Positions 47,688-58,693 of a stretch of DNA of 64,000 nt are shown here, piece after piece. The position numbers were made by a program, and so were the translations under genes. Below the pieces are notes generated by a model. The model searched no databases. It saw nothing but the letters and a program-made list of their open reading frames with translations, and was not told where the DNA came from. The first letter of the stretch is position 1; every line of letters begins with the position of its first letter. Source of the stretch: Clavelina lepadiformis (lineage: Eukaryota > Chordata > Ascidiacea > Aplousobranchia > Clavelinidae); the NCBI RefSeq assembly GCF_947623445.1, contig NC_135243.1:24498479-24562478 (forward strand), written 5' to 3'.

Positions 47688-48896
47688 ATGAAGACAATAA
47701 AAGGTTTTGATAGATGTACTATAGGTTTTGGTATAGGATGTCCTACTTATTAAATTTTGTACTTGAAATCGAACTTATTTTCAAGATGCCTTTGTTACTT
47801 AAATTTGCAGTGGTTAGATCTTCTTGGTGTTTGACTTAAACGCAACAATATTCCGTATTTGTCAATTCAAACTTTAAACATAATTTATTGCAGTTATACA
47901 GTTGGCGGTTAACGTGGCACTTGTCATGATGCTGACCTGGCCTCTAAGTGAGGGATATCAGCCAGACATCTCTTTTAAATGCTGCGAGGAGGGTCTGCTG
48001 CGTTTGGAAGAGAGAGTGGAGGCGCTGGAAAGAAGATTAGGTAATAGTTCATAGATTTTACTCAATTTGTAGATCTTTGCTTTGCATGGAACATGCGCAA
48101 ACGACTTTCTTGTTCCACCAATTCATGCAACGAGGCCAGCACCATACGTTTCGATCCTTCAGTAAATGTCGAAAAGTAAACAACACAACAAACATTACAA
48201 TGAACTAGGAAACAACAACTTCTTAATATTAAAAGAATCGGTAAATCACTTTTAATCATTTTCAAACGTTTTTTTACGAACTTGCATCATTGCAATTCCT
48301 ACTGCTGCTACGCTAACAACACAACTTGTAAGCTACCTGTTCGTGCTTCTAAATGCCGTGTACTGTAACCACTTAACTGAAAAGACACATTTACTTGCTA
48401 CAAGTTATAAGAATGTCTGTCGATAGCATTACTATCTACTTTATAATGCTGCAGATCAAGGATACTTCAGCATCGGGTGCTGGAAAGACACTTCTCATCG
48501 GGCGATACCGACCGCAGAAGGCACGTCTTACTTACTGGACGGACCTTATCAGCACAGATCCAACCCCATTGAGAAATGTGCACGCGTGGCTCGGGATAGG
48601 GGATGTCCCGGATTCGCGATTCAGGTGACTTGTTTTCTTCGTTCATTTTCCTTTGTATAGTTTTGCTCAACACTCTTACTTCTCACTTTGGCCGCTTAAT
48701 TTTTAACCCAAATGAACTATATTTTGATTCAACAATGCGCTTTATTACGTCACTTACGTGCTTTCGATAGAACGGGGGATGGTGCGCCACATCGCCAGAC
48801 ATCCTTGAGACTTACGACAAATTCGGAAGATCTAATCACTGCAGAGCTGACGGCGAAGGAGGTCCTTGGGCCAATGAAGTCTATCAATTCTATTAG
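47688..48896 (+). CDS. Small secreted protein: signal peptide, coiled coil, cysteine module
   Basis: Four exons are 47688-47703, 47894-48040, 48455-48624 and 48771-48896 (152 aa). The start gives a hydrophobic signal (V-A-L-V-M-M-L-T-W-P-L) ending near residue 26. A Cys-Cys pair and the short coiled coil L-R-L-E-E-R-V-E-A-L-E-R-R-L (probable oligomerisation) follow. The last 100 residues form a module with G-C-W-K-D at its start, L-D-G-P-Y, N-P-I-E-K-C, C-P-G-F-A-I-Q-N-G-G-W-C and a final H-C. This pattern (G-C-x-K-D ... L-D-G ... K-C ... F-A-V-Q-N-G-G-x-C) is familiar from WSC-like extracellular modules of marine invertebrates, so a carbohydrate-binding or lectin-like role is possible. The first donor (GTTTTG) is weak; translation could instead start at the internal Met pair. 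Confidence 0.7.
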
Positions 48897-49977
48897 AAAC
48901 GTCATTTGCTGCTTATAACGACGTGAATCTCTCTTTCTCGAAAAATTAAGAAATTTCGTGAAAATACGAAAGTAGCTTCTGTTTCATTACATTGTCTTCT
49001 GAAATTCTATCAATTTATTCTGAGTAAAAATGTTTCGGGCCTTTAAGCAGCCCATTTCAGACGCTTGCCTTGGTACAGTACAGGACTGTAAATGTACAGG
49101 ACTATGCCGGTAATAAAATAGCTGTAATATTGAAATAGCTCTCATGTTTTACATGCACACATATACAGTAGCTGGGTTGGAGATATGATACGTGTTTTGC
49201 CAGTTGTTTAAGTCGGGCAGATTTCGTGCCAGAAAGCATTGGAAAGCCAGCTACCGCATTTTCATCACAAAACGTGTGAATTGCGTATAACTTAGGAAGG
49301 GTTCAGTGCAAAGCCATGAAACGAAGTAAATCATGTCTTTTATGGAGCAAAAGGATTTATTTGACCCTTTGTTTAGTTCAGGTGTCTCGAAATAAAGATT
49401 TTTCTTTAAATCTGATAATATTTTTGCTTTTCATTTGATTCTTTTCACAATAATCTAAATTGGGATATTTATAAATTTTGTAATGGCGTGGACACAAGAA
49501 AACGCTTTTGCCTGACATTTTACTTCATTTCTATGCACGTTCGTTTTGATTTATTATAAAGGTCTAAAAGTAGTTTTCTGCAAAATCTTGACTTACAAAT
49601 TGAACTGAATGTGATGGGGTTAATAAAACAAATTTGTCCGCTCAGGTTTTTATTTCTCCGTAACACAACAATTCACAAAACATCTCATAAAGGTTTAAAA
49701 CACACACAAGGTTGGAAATCTGATCAGACAATTCACAAACACCCAACTTTTCTTCTTTGCAAAGTGCATTTCTCTTCATTCTGTGGAGGTAAGTTGCAAC
49801 AAAGCGATGAAAATAAACTTGCACTGAACAACTGAGAATAATTTTGACTTTATACTCCACCATTGTATATCCAGGATATATAATTGAATCAAATTGGATT
49901 GTAAGTGTCATAAGGTTACCAGACTTTAATTTTATGACATTCTTTGCAAATAAATTAAACCTACCTCCATAAACATC
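48897..49977. other. Convergent intergenic region
   Basis: It lies between two genes that converge. It probably holds both 3' UTRs; a GT donor-like site downstream of the stop at 49978 suggests that the minus-strand gene has a spliced 3' UTR. No other gene is seen. Confidence 0.4.
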
Positions 49978-52900
49978 TTATTTTTCCTCACTTTCACCGT
50001 TTTGTCGGTCGCTATAATAGAGAATACCATTTATAAAAACATATTTTGTATATAAAAAAGAATGTTGTTTTAAGTAATAATAATGTATAAATGATAAATA
50101 AAAATTGGCAATAAGTTGGGTTCCTGGGTTACTTTGTCAGATTGTTGGTGTACGTAGATTAGATTTAACATTTTTGCACGTTAGATTAGATTCGATACGT
50201 TTTTTACATAAATAATATTAAAACAGTAACTAATCATCATGAAAACAGGTAAAAATGAGTAATTGAATAAAAAACCTCAATACAAGTAACTACTTTATAA
50301 GAACTCAAGAAGGAATCAGACAATTGTTAACTAATTTCACGCCGATTAATGAAAATAACTCTTTGTTTCAATAAACACTGCAGTTTTTAAACTAGTTAGG
50401 AAGCCAATAAAATTCTACTTTTATTAAAATCGAAAACCTTATTATGGTTCAATTTTTTGTTAAGATATATCAGTCACTCAAAGAATCTTCACTTACTCGA
50501 AGCCAAAATTTCCAAACAAATGGCTAAATTTTCCACTCAATGGGTGATCTGCAACGAAAAAAAAAAGGTTCGGCAAAAATTCAAATTTATGTATTTTTCT
50601 TATTTTAACAATAAAATACTTTTGAAGTAAATTTAGTCTTACTTTGAAAGAAATTAGGTTTCTTTTCCTCTTCTTCCCTAAAATGCAGCATTTTCAAGTA
50701 GAAAGTTATAATATACAAAAATATTTATTTAATGTTTTAAAAATTATTTAAAAAAAAGCAAAATCAAAATCATGAAGTTACTTTTTAAAGATTATTGATA
50801 TTTCACCTACAACCACATTTTTAACTGTAATTGTTTATAATTATACTGTACGTATTATATAGCAGGTGTTCCCGGAATATTTAGTCTAAACTTAATGCAT
50901 ACACCGCAACCACATGGAAGTTAATCTCAAAACGTTCTTAAAAATCGGCGAAATAGGTTCAAATGAACAACGTGGTGGCTACGTTCTGAGGCAAAATATA
51001 TGCTGATTCCAGGAACAGATTTGGGCGGGTTGTTTGTACAACATTGATATCATTATCTGAGAAAATTTAAATCATCTACATATAAATCACTAAGTACGGT
51101 CATTAAGTACGTTTTGAGATCAGGTTCTGCGTGTGAAGAACCAGGTTTGGCTCCAAGTTCTCTAATTTAATACCGGATAGTTACAAACATCAAAATAATT
51201 ATAAAAACATCCAAATTTACTTCATGGCTTCTTCAAAGAGATCTCCTACCAAGATGCCGTTGCCATATCCTAATAAAGCATAATTGGGATTAGTTTGTGA
51301 ACGTTTACCATTGTGGCAGGATCTATTTGGTTCTCTAATCACCATATATATAACTACTGCAAACAGAGACTGTCAGAGTATAAATATGCTTTAATGTATT
51401 ATAAGTAATGATGACATTGTAATAATAATTATGACTGCAATAATCATTGTAAAAATTTTCTTTCATGGATGAAGCAATTTTTAATTTTAAAATTTTGTAC
51501 CTCTGGGCAGAGTGGAAGGATGGAAGAGGTTGTTGTAAAAGTTGCCGAAAAAACCGAATGGATTTCCTAACCAGAAGAACAAGAACATTGTAAGAATAGG
51601 AATTAAAACGCTACACTGCTGCCTTGATTCAACATGACACGATAACTTCTTCATACTCACTCTCTTCTTCCATTTCAGGTTCAAAGAATTGTTGCCATCT
51701 TAACCAACTGGAAACAAAATTAGATTCTATTAAATGAAAAAAAACTACTTGAAAGTTAAAACCTCTAACTGAGAATGACAGACCATGGGGATAACTATTA
51801 CGACATAAAGCTTATAAGTTTAAAGTTTCGATAGAAATTTTAATCACGTAATAAACAAAGTTTAAAAACAATTGGTACCGTTTAAAACGTTGAAAAGATT
51901 CAAGTAAATTTCCAATCAAACCAAGCAAGGATATTTCTGCAATTGGCTCCAATATTTCAAATTCACTGTAAAAGTAAAAAATGATAGTTGTAAATTAGTC
52001 ATTTCTCTGAATATGCGTTGTTTCTGCTACAAAACGTTGTATTTAAAATTCTCATGGAACTAAATTACAAAAATGATTGTGTTAACAATTTTACTTACAT
52101 TGTCTCATTTGCTGTAGGCGTAGATGCACTGTAATTATTGAAAAGACGTCAAATTAATATGCAAGTGAGTCAAAACAATGATTGACTACTTTATGCTTTC
52201 CAAGTCAAGTTGTAAAGGCAGTTAATTATTTCGGTTTCTAGATTTAAAGTTTACTCTTGCCAGAACCAGCCGGATAACTTACGTTTTGTTGATCGCCGTT
52301 ATATTTTTCACCACAACATGGGCAGCAGTTGGCTCTGAAATATGAAAACAAGAAAATATTTTGTGCCACAAACTCCACAATAAGTGATAACGACATGAAT
52401 GAGAGACAAAAACGGAAAATATTGTGTTGAACATTTTCTCGTATCTAGTTGTTTAGTTTGAAATTCATTTTGCTTTTAAATGAAATAATGTTTTTCTACT
52501 GTAAATAATAAACGCAGAATAGCTTCAACCGTTATAAAAACAAACTTTTTTCACACTAAATTTGACATAATTTACCTATAACTTAATTCGAAGGAAAAAG
52601 AGTCCAGCTTTTTTCTAACGATTTACTTCAGCAACTAATACGTCATTAATCCATAATATTAGGTTTACCAGCATTATTGCTGTTGTGTCGCATTAAACAG
52701 GAAACATAGAATTTTAGAAGAAAAATGATTTTACATCATCACAAAAACATTTCAAAACCACAAACCACATCACTTACTCATCGTTGGTTTAATCGTGACG
52801 CTGTGTACCGTGATGGCTTCAACCTTTTTCGTTGCGTTGTGAGTAGTGTTTGCTGCATGGCTGAAACCGTGATTACAAGTAAAAAATAATAAATGCTTCA

Positions 52901-53040
52901 ACCAAAACACATCCCTGCATAAAATTGTGTTTTGCGGCGACAAAACCGCTGAGTCTAACTCATTCAGCCAAGGCTTACCTCACGTATGACGTCGCAATCA
53001 CAGCCGCAATGGCGAAGTAGAGCAGAAAAGACTTCTCCAT
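49978..53040 (-). CDS. Secreted multi-segment precursor, paralogue 1 (antimicrobial-peptide-like)
   Basis: Eleven short exons, 5' to 3' on the minus strand: 53040-52979, 52860-52778, 52334-52283, 52128-52099, 51965-51879, 51707-51661, 51566-51501, 51269-51221, 50677-50643, 50548-50497 and 50011-49978. All phases match and encode 198 aa. A signal peptide (1-20, cut after A-T-S-Y-V or nearby) is followed by a Thr/Asn-rich stretch with N-x-T sites. Then comes a hydrophobic-to-basic helix (about 87-113, L-L-G-L-I-G-N-L-L-E-S-F-Q-R-F-K-R-W-L-R-W), an acidic E-P-E-M-E-E-E, a Phe/Asn/Gly segment (F-G-F-F-G-N-F-Y-N-N-L-F-H), an acidic E-E-E-E, another Phe/His/Gly segment (G-K-F-S-H-L-F-G-N-F-G-F) and an acidic end. 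The alternation of basic or aromatic and acidic blocks resembles ascidian hemocyte antimicrobial precursors; this is inference. Confidence 0.72.
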
Positions 53041-53925
53041 TTTACTTGGCTTTATTTCAAGAATGTCCTGGTCGTAGATAAAATACAAGCCAACTGACTC
53101 GCTTTGAGTTGTTGAAACTTTAGTGTAACCACGACCGTATGTTCTAAAATGTATGCTTCCGCAGAATAGAAGGAAAAGCCTCCTGTCGTTATTTAATGTC
53201 TTCCTGCTTTCGAGTTAATTTTTCCTTAAAGAAAACGAGACCGTTAAATCACGCGCGAACAAGATTGCCATATGCTATAGGATATAATAGACCGGTGGTT
53301 GTTAAAATTTGTTAGCGTAAATTTCCTGACATCTTGCAATTGCAAACCACACTTTTAGTTGCTTGCATTTTAAAAATACGTTACAAACTGTTCCATTTCT
53401 TAAAATTGGAGATGTGAGTCGATCGGTTATGGGCTATCGAGCCAAATACGGTTGCGCGAATTTAAATAAACACCACGAACAGGTTGTAATCATCTGCATT
53501 AGCTAAACATTTATTTACTTTTGAGCCATTTCTATCAACATACAAACTTCCAATAAAAGCAACAATGAATGAACGAAATTTTGCCAACAGATTTCTATTG
53601 AAATAAAAACAAACCTGCTGTGAGCTGCTGGAAAGTCATCAGTTGCACAAAGTATTTATTGCAGATTACACTGAAGTCAGTTTACCTACAGTACAATGTG
53701 GATTGTTGATAAAATAAAGTAAAGCCACACCCGCTGCAGAGCCAGCTTTCCTGATGGTGGTTTGTAACAAGTGACGCAAGCTTGCTGGGAAATGATTACC
53801 GGATATGCAAATCGGTTGAGTGTGTCTTGTTTATTTTTTCATTTTTACGACATAATAATAACCATTATTATTACTAAAATTTACATATCTTGATAATAGC
53901 CAATAAGGTTTTGACAAAAGAAAAG
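53041..53925. other. Upstream region of paralogue 1 and of the 44-codon ORF
   Basis: About 53041-53290 is closely similar to 56576-56830, the region upstream of paralogue 2, including AAAGAAAACGAGACCGTTAA. This is the conserved promoter region of the pair. The remainder is AT-rich with no gene. Confidence 0.6.
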
Positions 53926-54060
53926 ATGAAATGTTTGTTTAACATTGCTGCTGTTTTCATGTTTTTAGCTTGTCCATCTGTTCAAGCTGCGCGAGGACTC
54001 GGCAGATGTGTAAGGGTCGCAAGGATAACAAAATGTGATCTGTGGAACAACATAGACTAA
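53926..54060 (+). CDS. Possible 44-residue secreted cationic peptide
   Basis: ATG at 53926 opens M-K-C-L-F-N-I-A-A-V-F-M-F-L-A-C-P-S-V-Q-A, a convincing signal peptide with a V-Q-A cleavage site. About 23 residues follow (A-R-G-L-G-R-C-V-R-V-A-R-I-T-K-C), with five basic and two acidic residues and two cysteines, then TAA. It is shorter than normal ORF cut-offs. A good donor (AGATGT|GTAAGG) at 54009-54010 means it could also be only a first exon; a cysteine-bearing open stretch at about 54105-54200 is a possible continuation. It lies between the two antimicrobial-like genes, in the opposite orientation. No family was recognised. Confidence 0.35.
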   Translation: MKCLFNIAAVFMFLACPSVQAARGLGRCVRVARITKCDLWNNID

Positions 54061-54782
54061 AATAGACTTATCGGCAAAACGTGAATTGACAAAAGCATCT
54101 GTGTATCGGGTTGTCCATTTATGAAGGCTACAAGTTGTACAGAAAAGCCTGAGCTGGAACATGTTAGAAATAAGCTACTGACGGTCCAACGACTGCCCAC
54201 TTAGTAGTGAAGACGATGCTTAGGCCGGGAATATTTCATCAATTTACGAATTATTAGAAGCGAAAGCTTTTGCCTAGAGTATTACTTTGTTTCTATACAT
54301 TTGTGGTTTACTTTAAGCTGATATTTACATTTGCGTTGTTTTATCGAAAATAATTCAAAATCATTTCACTACAATATTATTGGCTTGTCTATTGAACTGA
54401 ATGCCATGACGCCGAAAATCAAGTGTGTCTGCTTAGCATTGTATTTCTACAAAACACAACAATTGACAAAACATCTCATAAACGTTTATAACGCGCGAAT
54501 GATTAGGATCCGGTTTTTACCGGCACAATAAAACACAAACATAAACTCTTTGGTCTTTGTCTCCATCTTTGACAGTAACCTGAAAAAAAAACAACGTACT
54601 GTAAATAACTTTGCACGCATAAACCTGTAGATCGGCTTTATAACGACTTTCAATTGATGATTTCGTTTTTCGAATAAAATAATTGAAAATTTGGTTGAAA
54701 ATGCAAAACTTTTGCCCCAAAATTACTGCACGTCGTTTTACGGGGGGAGTTGCACAAATATATACTTACCTCCATAAACATC
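54061..54782. other. Intergenic, 3' side of paralogue 2
   Basis: Sequence around 54300-54540 resembles about 49500-49680 downstream of paralogue 1, so the duplicated unit includes the 3' flank. Minus-strand ORFs here are not supported. Confidence 0.45.
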
Positions 54783-56575
54783 TTATTCCTCGTCACTGTT
54801 CCATTTGGTGTCGCTGCAACATAAAATGACGTTTGCTTACAAATACAAAGTTTTGAGTAGATTTCAAAGAATGTTGTTCAAAGCAACAAATAATCTAGTG
54901 GTAGATTGACTAACCAGACAATAATTAACCCACTTCGCGCTAATTAATGAAAATAACATGTAAGTAAACAAAACAGTTTCTAATTTAGCTTCGAATTTGA
55001 TTTATACTAAACAACTTCAAGTATTATTAAAATCAAAAATACAATAATGGTCAGATTTTACTTTAAAGAAATTTACTGAAAAATTCTCCCATACTCACTC
55101 GAAGCCGACGTTTTCGAAGAAGTTGTTAAACGACTTTTTCCGCGGTTCGCCTGCAAAGTAGAAACGTGGACTGAGTTGTGTGAAACCGTTTACTGTCTAT
55201 TGGATTTAATATCAACGAAATATAACAACCGACAACAACCACTGGTTAACGTATCATAAAGTGGTACTATAATGTAGGACCTATGTTAGCTCCTATATAA
55301 TTTAATTGCGTTTTACTTATGATGTCATGTTTAACTTAAACTTATTTCACCTTCAGACGAACTTTCCAACCAGGGAAATCCCCGAGTGGAAGGACCGAAG
55401 AGGTTATTGTAAAAGTTGCCGACAAAACCGAATGGATGTCCTAACCAGAAGAACAAGAATTAAAACGCTACACTGCTGCCTTGATTCAACATGACACGAT
55501 AACTTCTTCATACTCACTCTCTTCTTCCATTTCAGGTTCAAAGAATTGTTGCCATCTTAACCAACTGGAAACAAAATTAGGTTTTATTTACATATGGTTA
55601 CAACTACAAACCTCTATTATGTATTCAATGTGTAATAAACGAAATTGGAAGACGATTCTTACCGTGTAAAACGTTGAAAAGATTCAAGCAAATTTCCAAT
55701 CAAACCAAGAAAAGAAATTTCAGCAATTGGTTCCAATGGTTCCAATTCACTGTATAAAGGCAAGGAATTGCATGATAGTTAACACATAATTACCTTCTGA
55801 AAATGCGTTATAGTTACAGTAATTAGAATGATCTTTGTTTAAAACATCATTAAAATAAATGATAAAAACGTAATTTGCGTTAAACGATTTCACTTACGTT
55901 GTAATGTTGCTGGGAATTGCTTCTTCTTCAATTGTAGATACACTAATATCATTAAAAAGATATAGAAATTTTAATAATAACACAGACGCCATTATTCATA
56001 GAATGGTCCTTAGTAAACGCTCACAAGTCATATTGTACTTGTGATTGGTCAGGATTTTGACTTAAATAGACAACTTATACCGGTAAGCAACTAGCCTACA
56101 GGCTAACTTACTTGGTCTTGATCTTCTTGAATGCTGCAATGGCTTTCGCCAATCCACGGAAAAGGTTGGATTCTAATAGTATAAAGCAAGCAAAGCAGTG
56201 TGTGACATACATAGGCTTCAACATTATCAATAAAATGAATCTTTAAACAATTTTTTTGACGGTTAACTTTTTTCAAAGGACCATGTCTAAGCCACCAACC
56301 ATATCAAACAAATGTGGTTTATTTGCTGTTACTTACTTTTGGTCGCTCCTGTCTCGGCTTTGTGCGTAGCGCTTGTTACGTGGCTGAAATCACAATTAAA
56401 AATATATGACGTATGAATTAGTATGAATTTAAACCATAATACAATTCTAAATGAAGTTAGGCTTTTTTACATGAAGATAGCTATACTTGCCTTGTTTATT
56501 TTATTCTACTTACTCAGCGTATGACGTAGCAATCACAGCTGCAATGGCAAGGTAGAGCAGAAAAGACTTTTCCAT
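54783..56575 (-). CDS. Secreted multi-segment precursor, paralogue 2, with a cationic amphipathic helix
   Basis: Nine exons, 5' to 3' on the minus strand: 56575-56514, 56383-56337, 56172-56112, 55942-55898, 55749-55663, 55564-55518, 55440-55351, 55150-55099 and 54813-54783. They encode 173 aa. The signal peptide differs from paralogue 1 in only two of 20 residues. Exon 3 encodes S-N-L-F-R-G-L-A-K-A-I-A-A-F-K-K-I-K-T (38-56), net charge +5 with no acidic residue, ideal for an amphipathic helix. Acidic E-E-E, then the shared L-G-L-I-G-N-L-L-E-S-F-Q-R-F and W-L-R-W-Q-Q-F-F blocks, then F-G-F-V-G-N-F-Y-N-N-L-F, a basic R-K-K-S-F-N-N-F-F, and a final acidic N-S-D-E-E follow. Two exons of paralogue 1 (51269-51221 and 50677-50643) are absent here. 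A host-defence role is inferred from composition only. Confidence 0.75.
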
Positions 56576-57764
56576 TGTACTTGGCTTTATTTCAAGAACG
56601 TCCTGATCCAAGATGAAGTACGAACTAACTCACACGTTGGCAGTGTTTAAAATTTATGCTAACCACCACCGTATGTTCTAAAATGTATGCTTCCGCAAGC
56701 TAAAATAATAATGCCTCCTGTCTTTATTTAATACCTTCCTGTTTGATAGTTGCTTTTTCCTTAAAGAAAACGAGACCGTTAAATCACGCGCCAACAAGAT
56801 TGCCATATGCTACAGGATATAATAGATTGGTGCCTGTTAAAATTTGTTAGCATTAATGTCCTGCCATCAGGATGATGTTAAGTAAAATACTTTCAAAGTT
56901 TTCATTTCAAAAGACGCGCCATTACTACTTTCGGTACCATTTCAAAAAATCGCACCTCAAACTTTTATCATTTGGTTAACTTGGAAAGCATTAGTCGACC
57001 ACTTACAGTTTTATTGATGCATATACAACTAACCTCATTAAATTAAATTAGCATTTTGAACAAGTTATTAGCAACTAATTAAATATTTAGTTTTGCCTCA
57101 TTTTTCCTGGGTACATACTGACAATAAAATCAAGAATCTTTAATAGATCTGGTTGCGTCTTTTCGAAGTTTTTCAGTGAAATAGTTGATATCTATGTGTT
57201 TTTTCATGTTGGAAACTTTACTAGTTTCGATTTTCTGTTGGTACAGTCCCTTCATCGACAAGAGTTACCGGTATATTCTGTGACAGCATCAGCTAAAGTT
57301 AATTGAAAATTAGGTCTAGGCCTAGTATGGAAGTACACAACCCTTCAATATTACCAATTTATGACGTCTTCGCATTGTGGCCAATAAACCCGACAACTCT
57401 ACTCTGGATTGCTAACCGGACCGGTGCGTTCCAGTTACGTCAGCTGAAGATCCCGGGCGTGACCAAGAGTCAAGCGGTGTAATTTCGGTGTGAGCTGGGA
57501 TTGGCACGCATCAGATGACATCTTAGTGCAAATGTGTTGAAACCATGGCAACTTCAAATTCATTTTGTTCTAAGACGCCTTCTGGTTTGTACAAAAAAGC
57601 CAAACTGAATTCCTTCGACCTGCAGTTCACAGAATGCCCCCTAACTGAGGCTGTGGCCATGCTCTAACTAGGTTGACCTTCTATCTAAGTCCATCGTTAT
57701 ATTAGCCTATATAGCATCAGTGTAGTTAACATTCTGGATTCTGCACGTTTTGAAGCTAAAGGCT

Positions 57765-57930
57765 AAGCCGGGTCTTTTATACTTTTGCACTCTATAACTT
57801 GAAGGCCTGAATGGGAAGGAGTTGTGAGGTAAAAGAAAAATAAATTATGACGTAATAATTTCTCAATACTCCATCTCAATATTTCGGGTGCAAAAGTAAA
57901 GGAGACCCGACTAAGCATACGCCTTAGGGT
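57765..57930. repeat. Dispersed repeat, copy b
   Basis: It matches 25090-25260 (ACTTTTGCACTC, TGAATGGGAAGGA, TGAGGTAA, ATGACGT in the same order). Confidence 0.6.
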
Positions 57931-58209
57931 TTAGCTCATCTTTGTGGAAAGTATGGCACCTGCATGCACGAGGTTCATCAAAACGCACACCAAAATTTCC
58001 TATCTTCACGCCGATTTGTAATAAATAAACAAAGAATTGAGACTTCAGTGCATACCAGTACACCATCACGCTAACATTTGCGTCAGGGTTTTGCCTTTTT
58101 TCTTAACTCGGTTGTTTTGAGTGCGTTACGATTGTTTTTGCTTCTAAAAACGAGCGCGTTTGTGCCCTGCTATGCTAGTCGTCATGATTTTTGAAACTTC
58201 CACTCTTTC

Positions 58210-58330
58210 CATGCAGTCTTGGTCCGGATTGGAAAGTTTGCTGGTTTTGGATGAGAAATGCCGCACGCAGCAGGATGATACAACAGCCATTATACTCACT
58301 ATTAATTTCAATCTTCACAATCTAGTGCAG
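58210..58330. repeat. Dispersed repeat shared with ADAM intron 2
   Basis: GGAAAGTTTGCTG, an A-rich middle and CAGCCATTAT...ACTC...ATTAATTT occur in the same order at about 11255-11350 and 29340-29435. Ends are not defined. Confidence 0.5.
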
Positions 58331-58693
58331 TTATAATTATATTCAGTAGCGCACTTCAGGTGTGTTAATGAGCTTAATTATGTGCTTTTAGCTTAATTTT
58401 GTATGAAATTAATCAATTCTGGGCAAAGTTTTTATCCATTTTTACATGATTTATAGCAATTTGTTTTGGAGGCTTGGCTAACAGAGGCTTGCTTAAGTAT
58501 TAAACAAGCACCTGCCAGCACGTGATTGCACTCTTAGATATTTTATGCACCTACAATAAGACCTTGTCTGAAAAGGTGAAACTGCTGTCTGGCATGCACG
58601 AGACTAATCAAAATCTCTCAAACCAATCTCTTATAATTGTTAGAAACTTTGGTCCCATTCTAGTCTTTGGTTTGTAAAAAATATAAAGCTGAT

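Larger units (their letters stand above)
56576..58693. other. Intergenic region upstream of PREP
   Basis: 56576-56830 is the promoter region shared with paralogue 1. A 40-codon ORF at 57545-57667 has a good start context (AACCATGG) but no other support. 57765-57930 is a dispersed repeat. About 58210-58330 is a second dispersed repeat, also found at about 11240-11400 and 29330-29450 in ADAM intron 2. Confidence 0.5.

Noticed and set aside
49642-49911. Minus-strand ORF downstream of paralogue 1
   Set aside because: It lies beyond the in-frame stop of the gene and probably falls in the 3' UTR or its intron.
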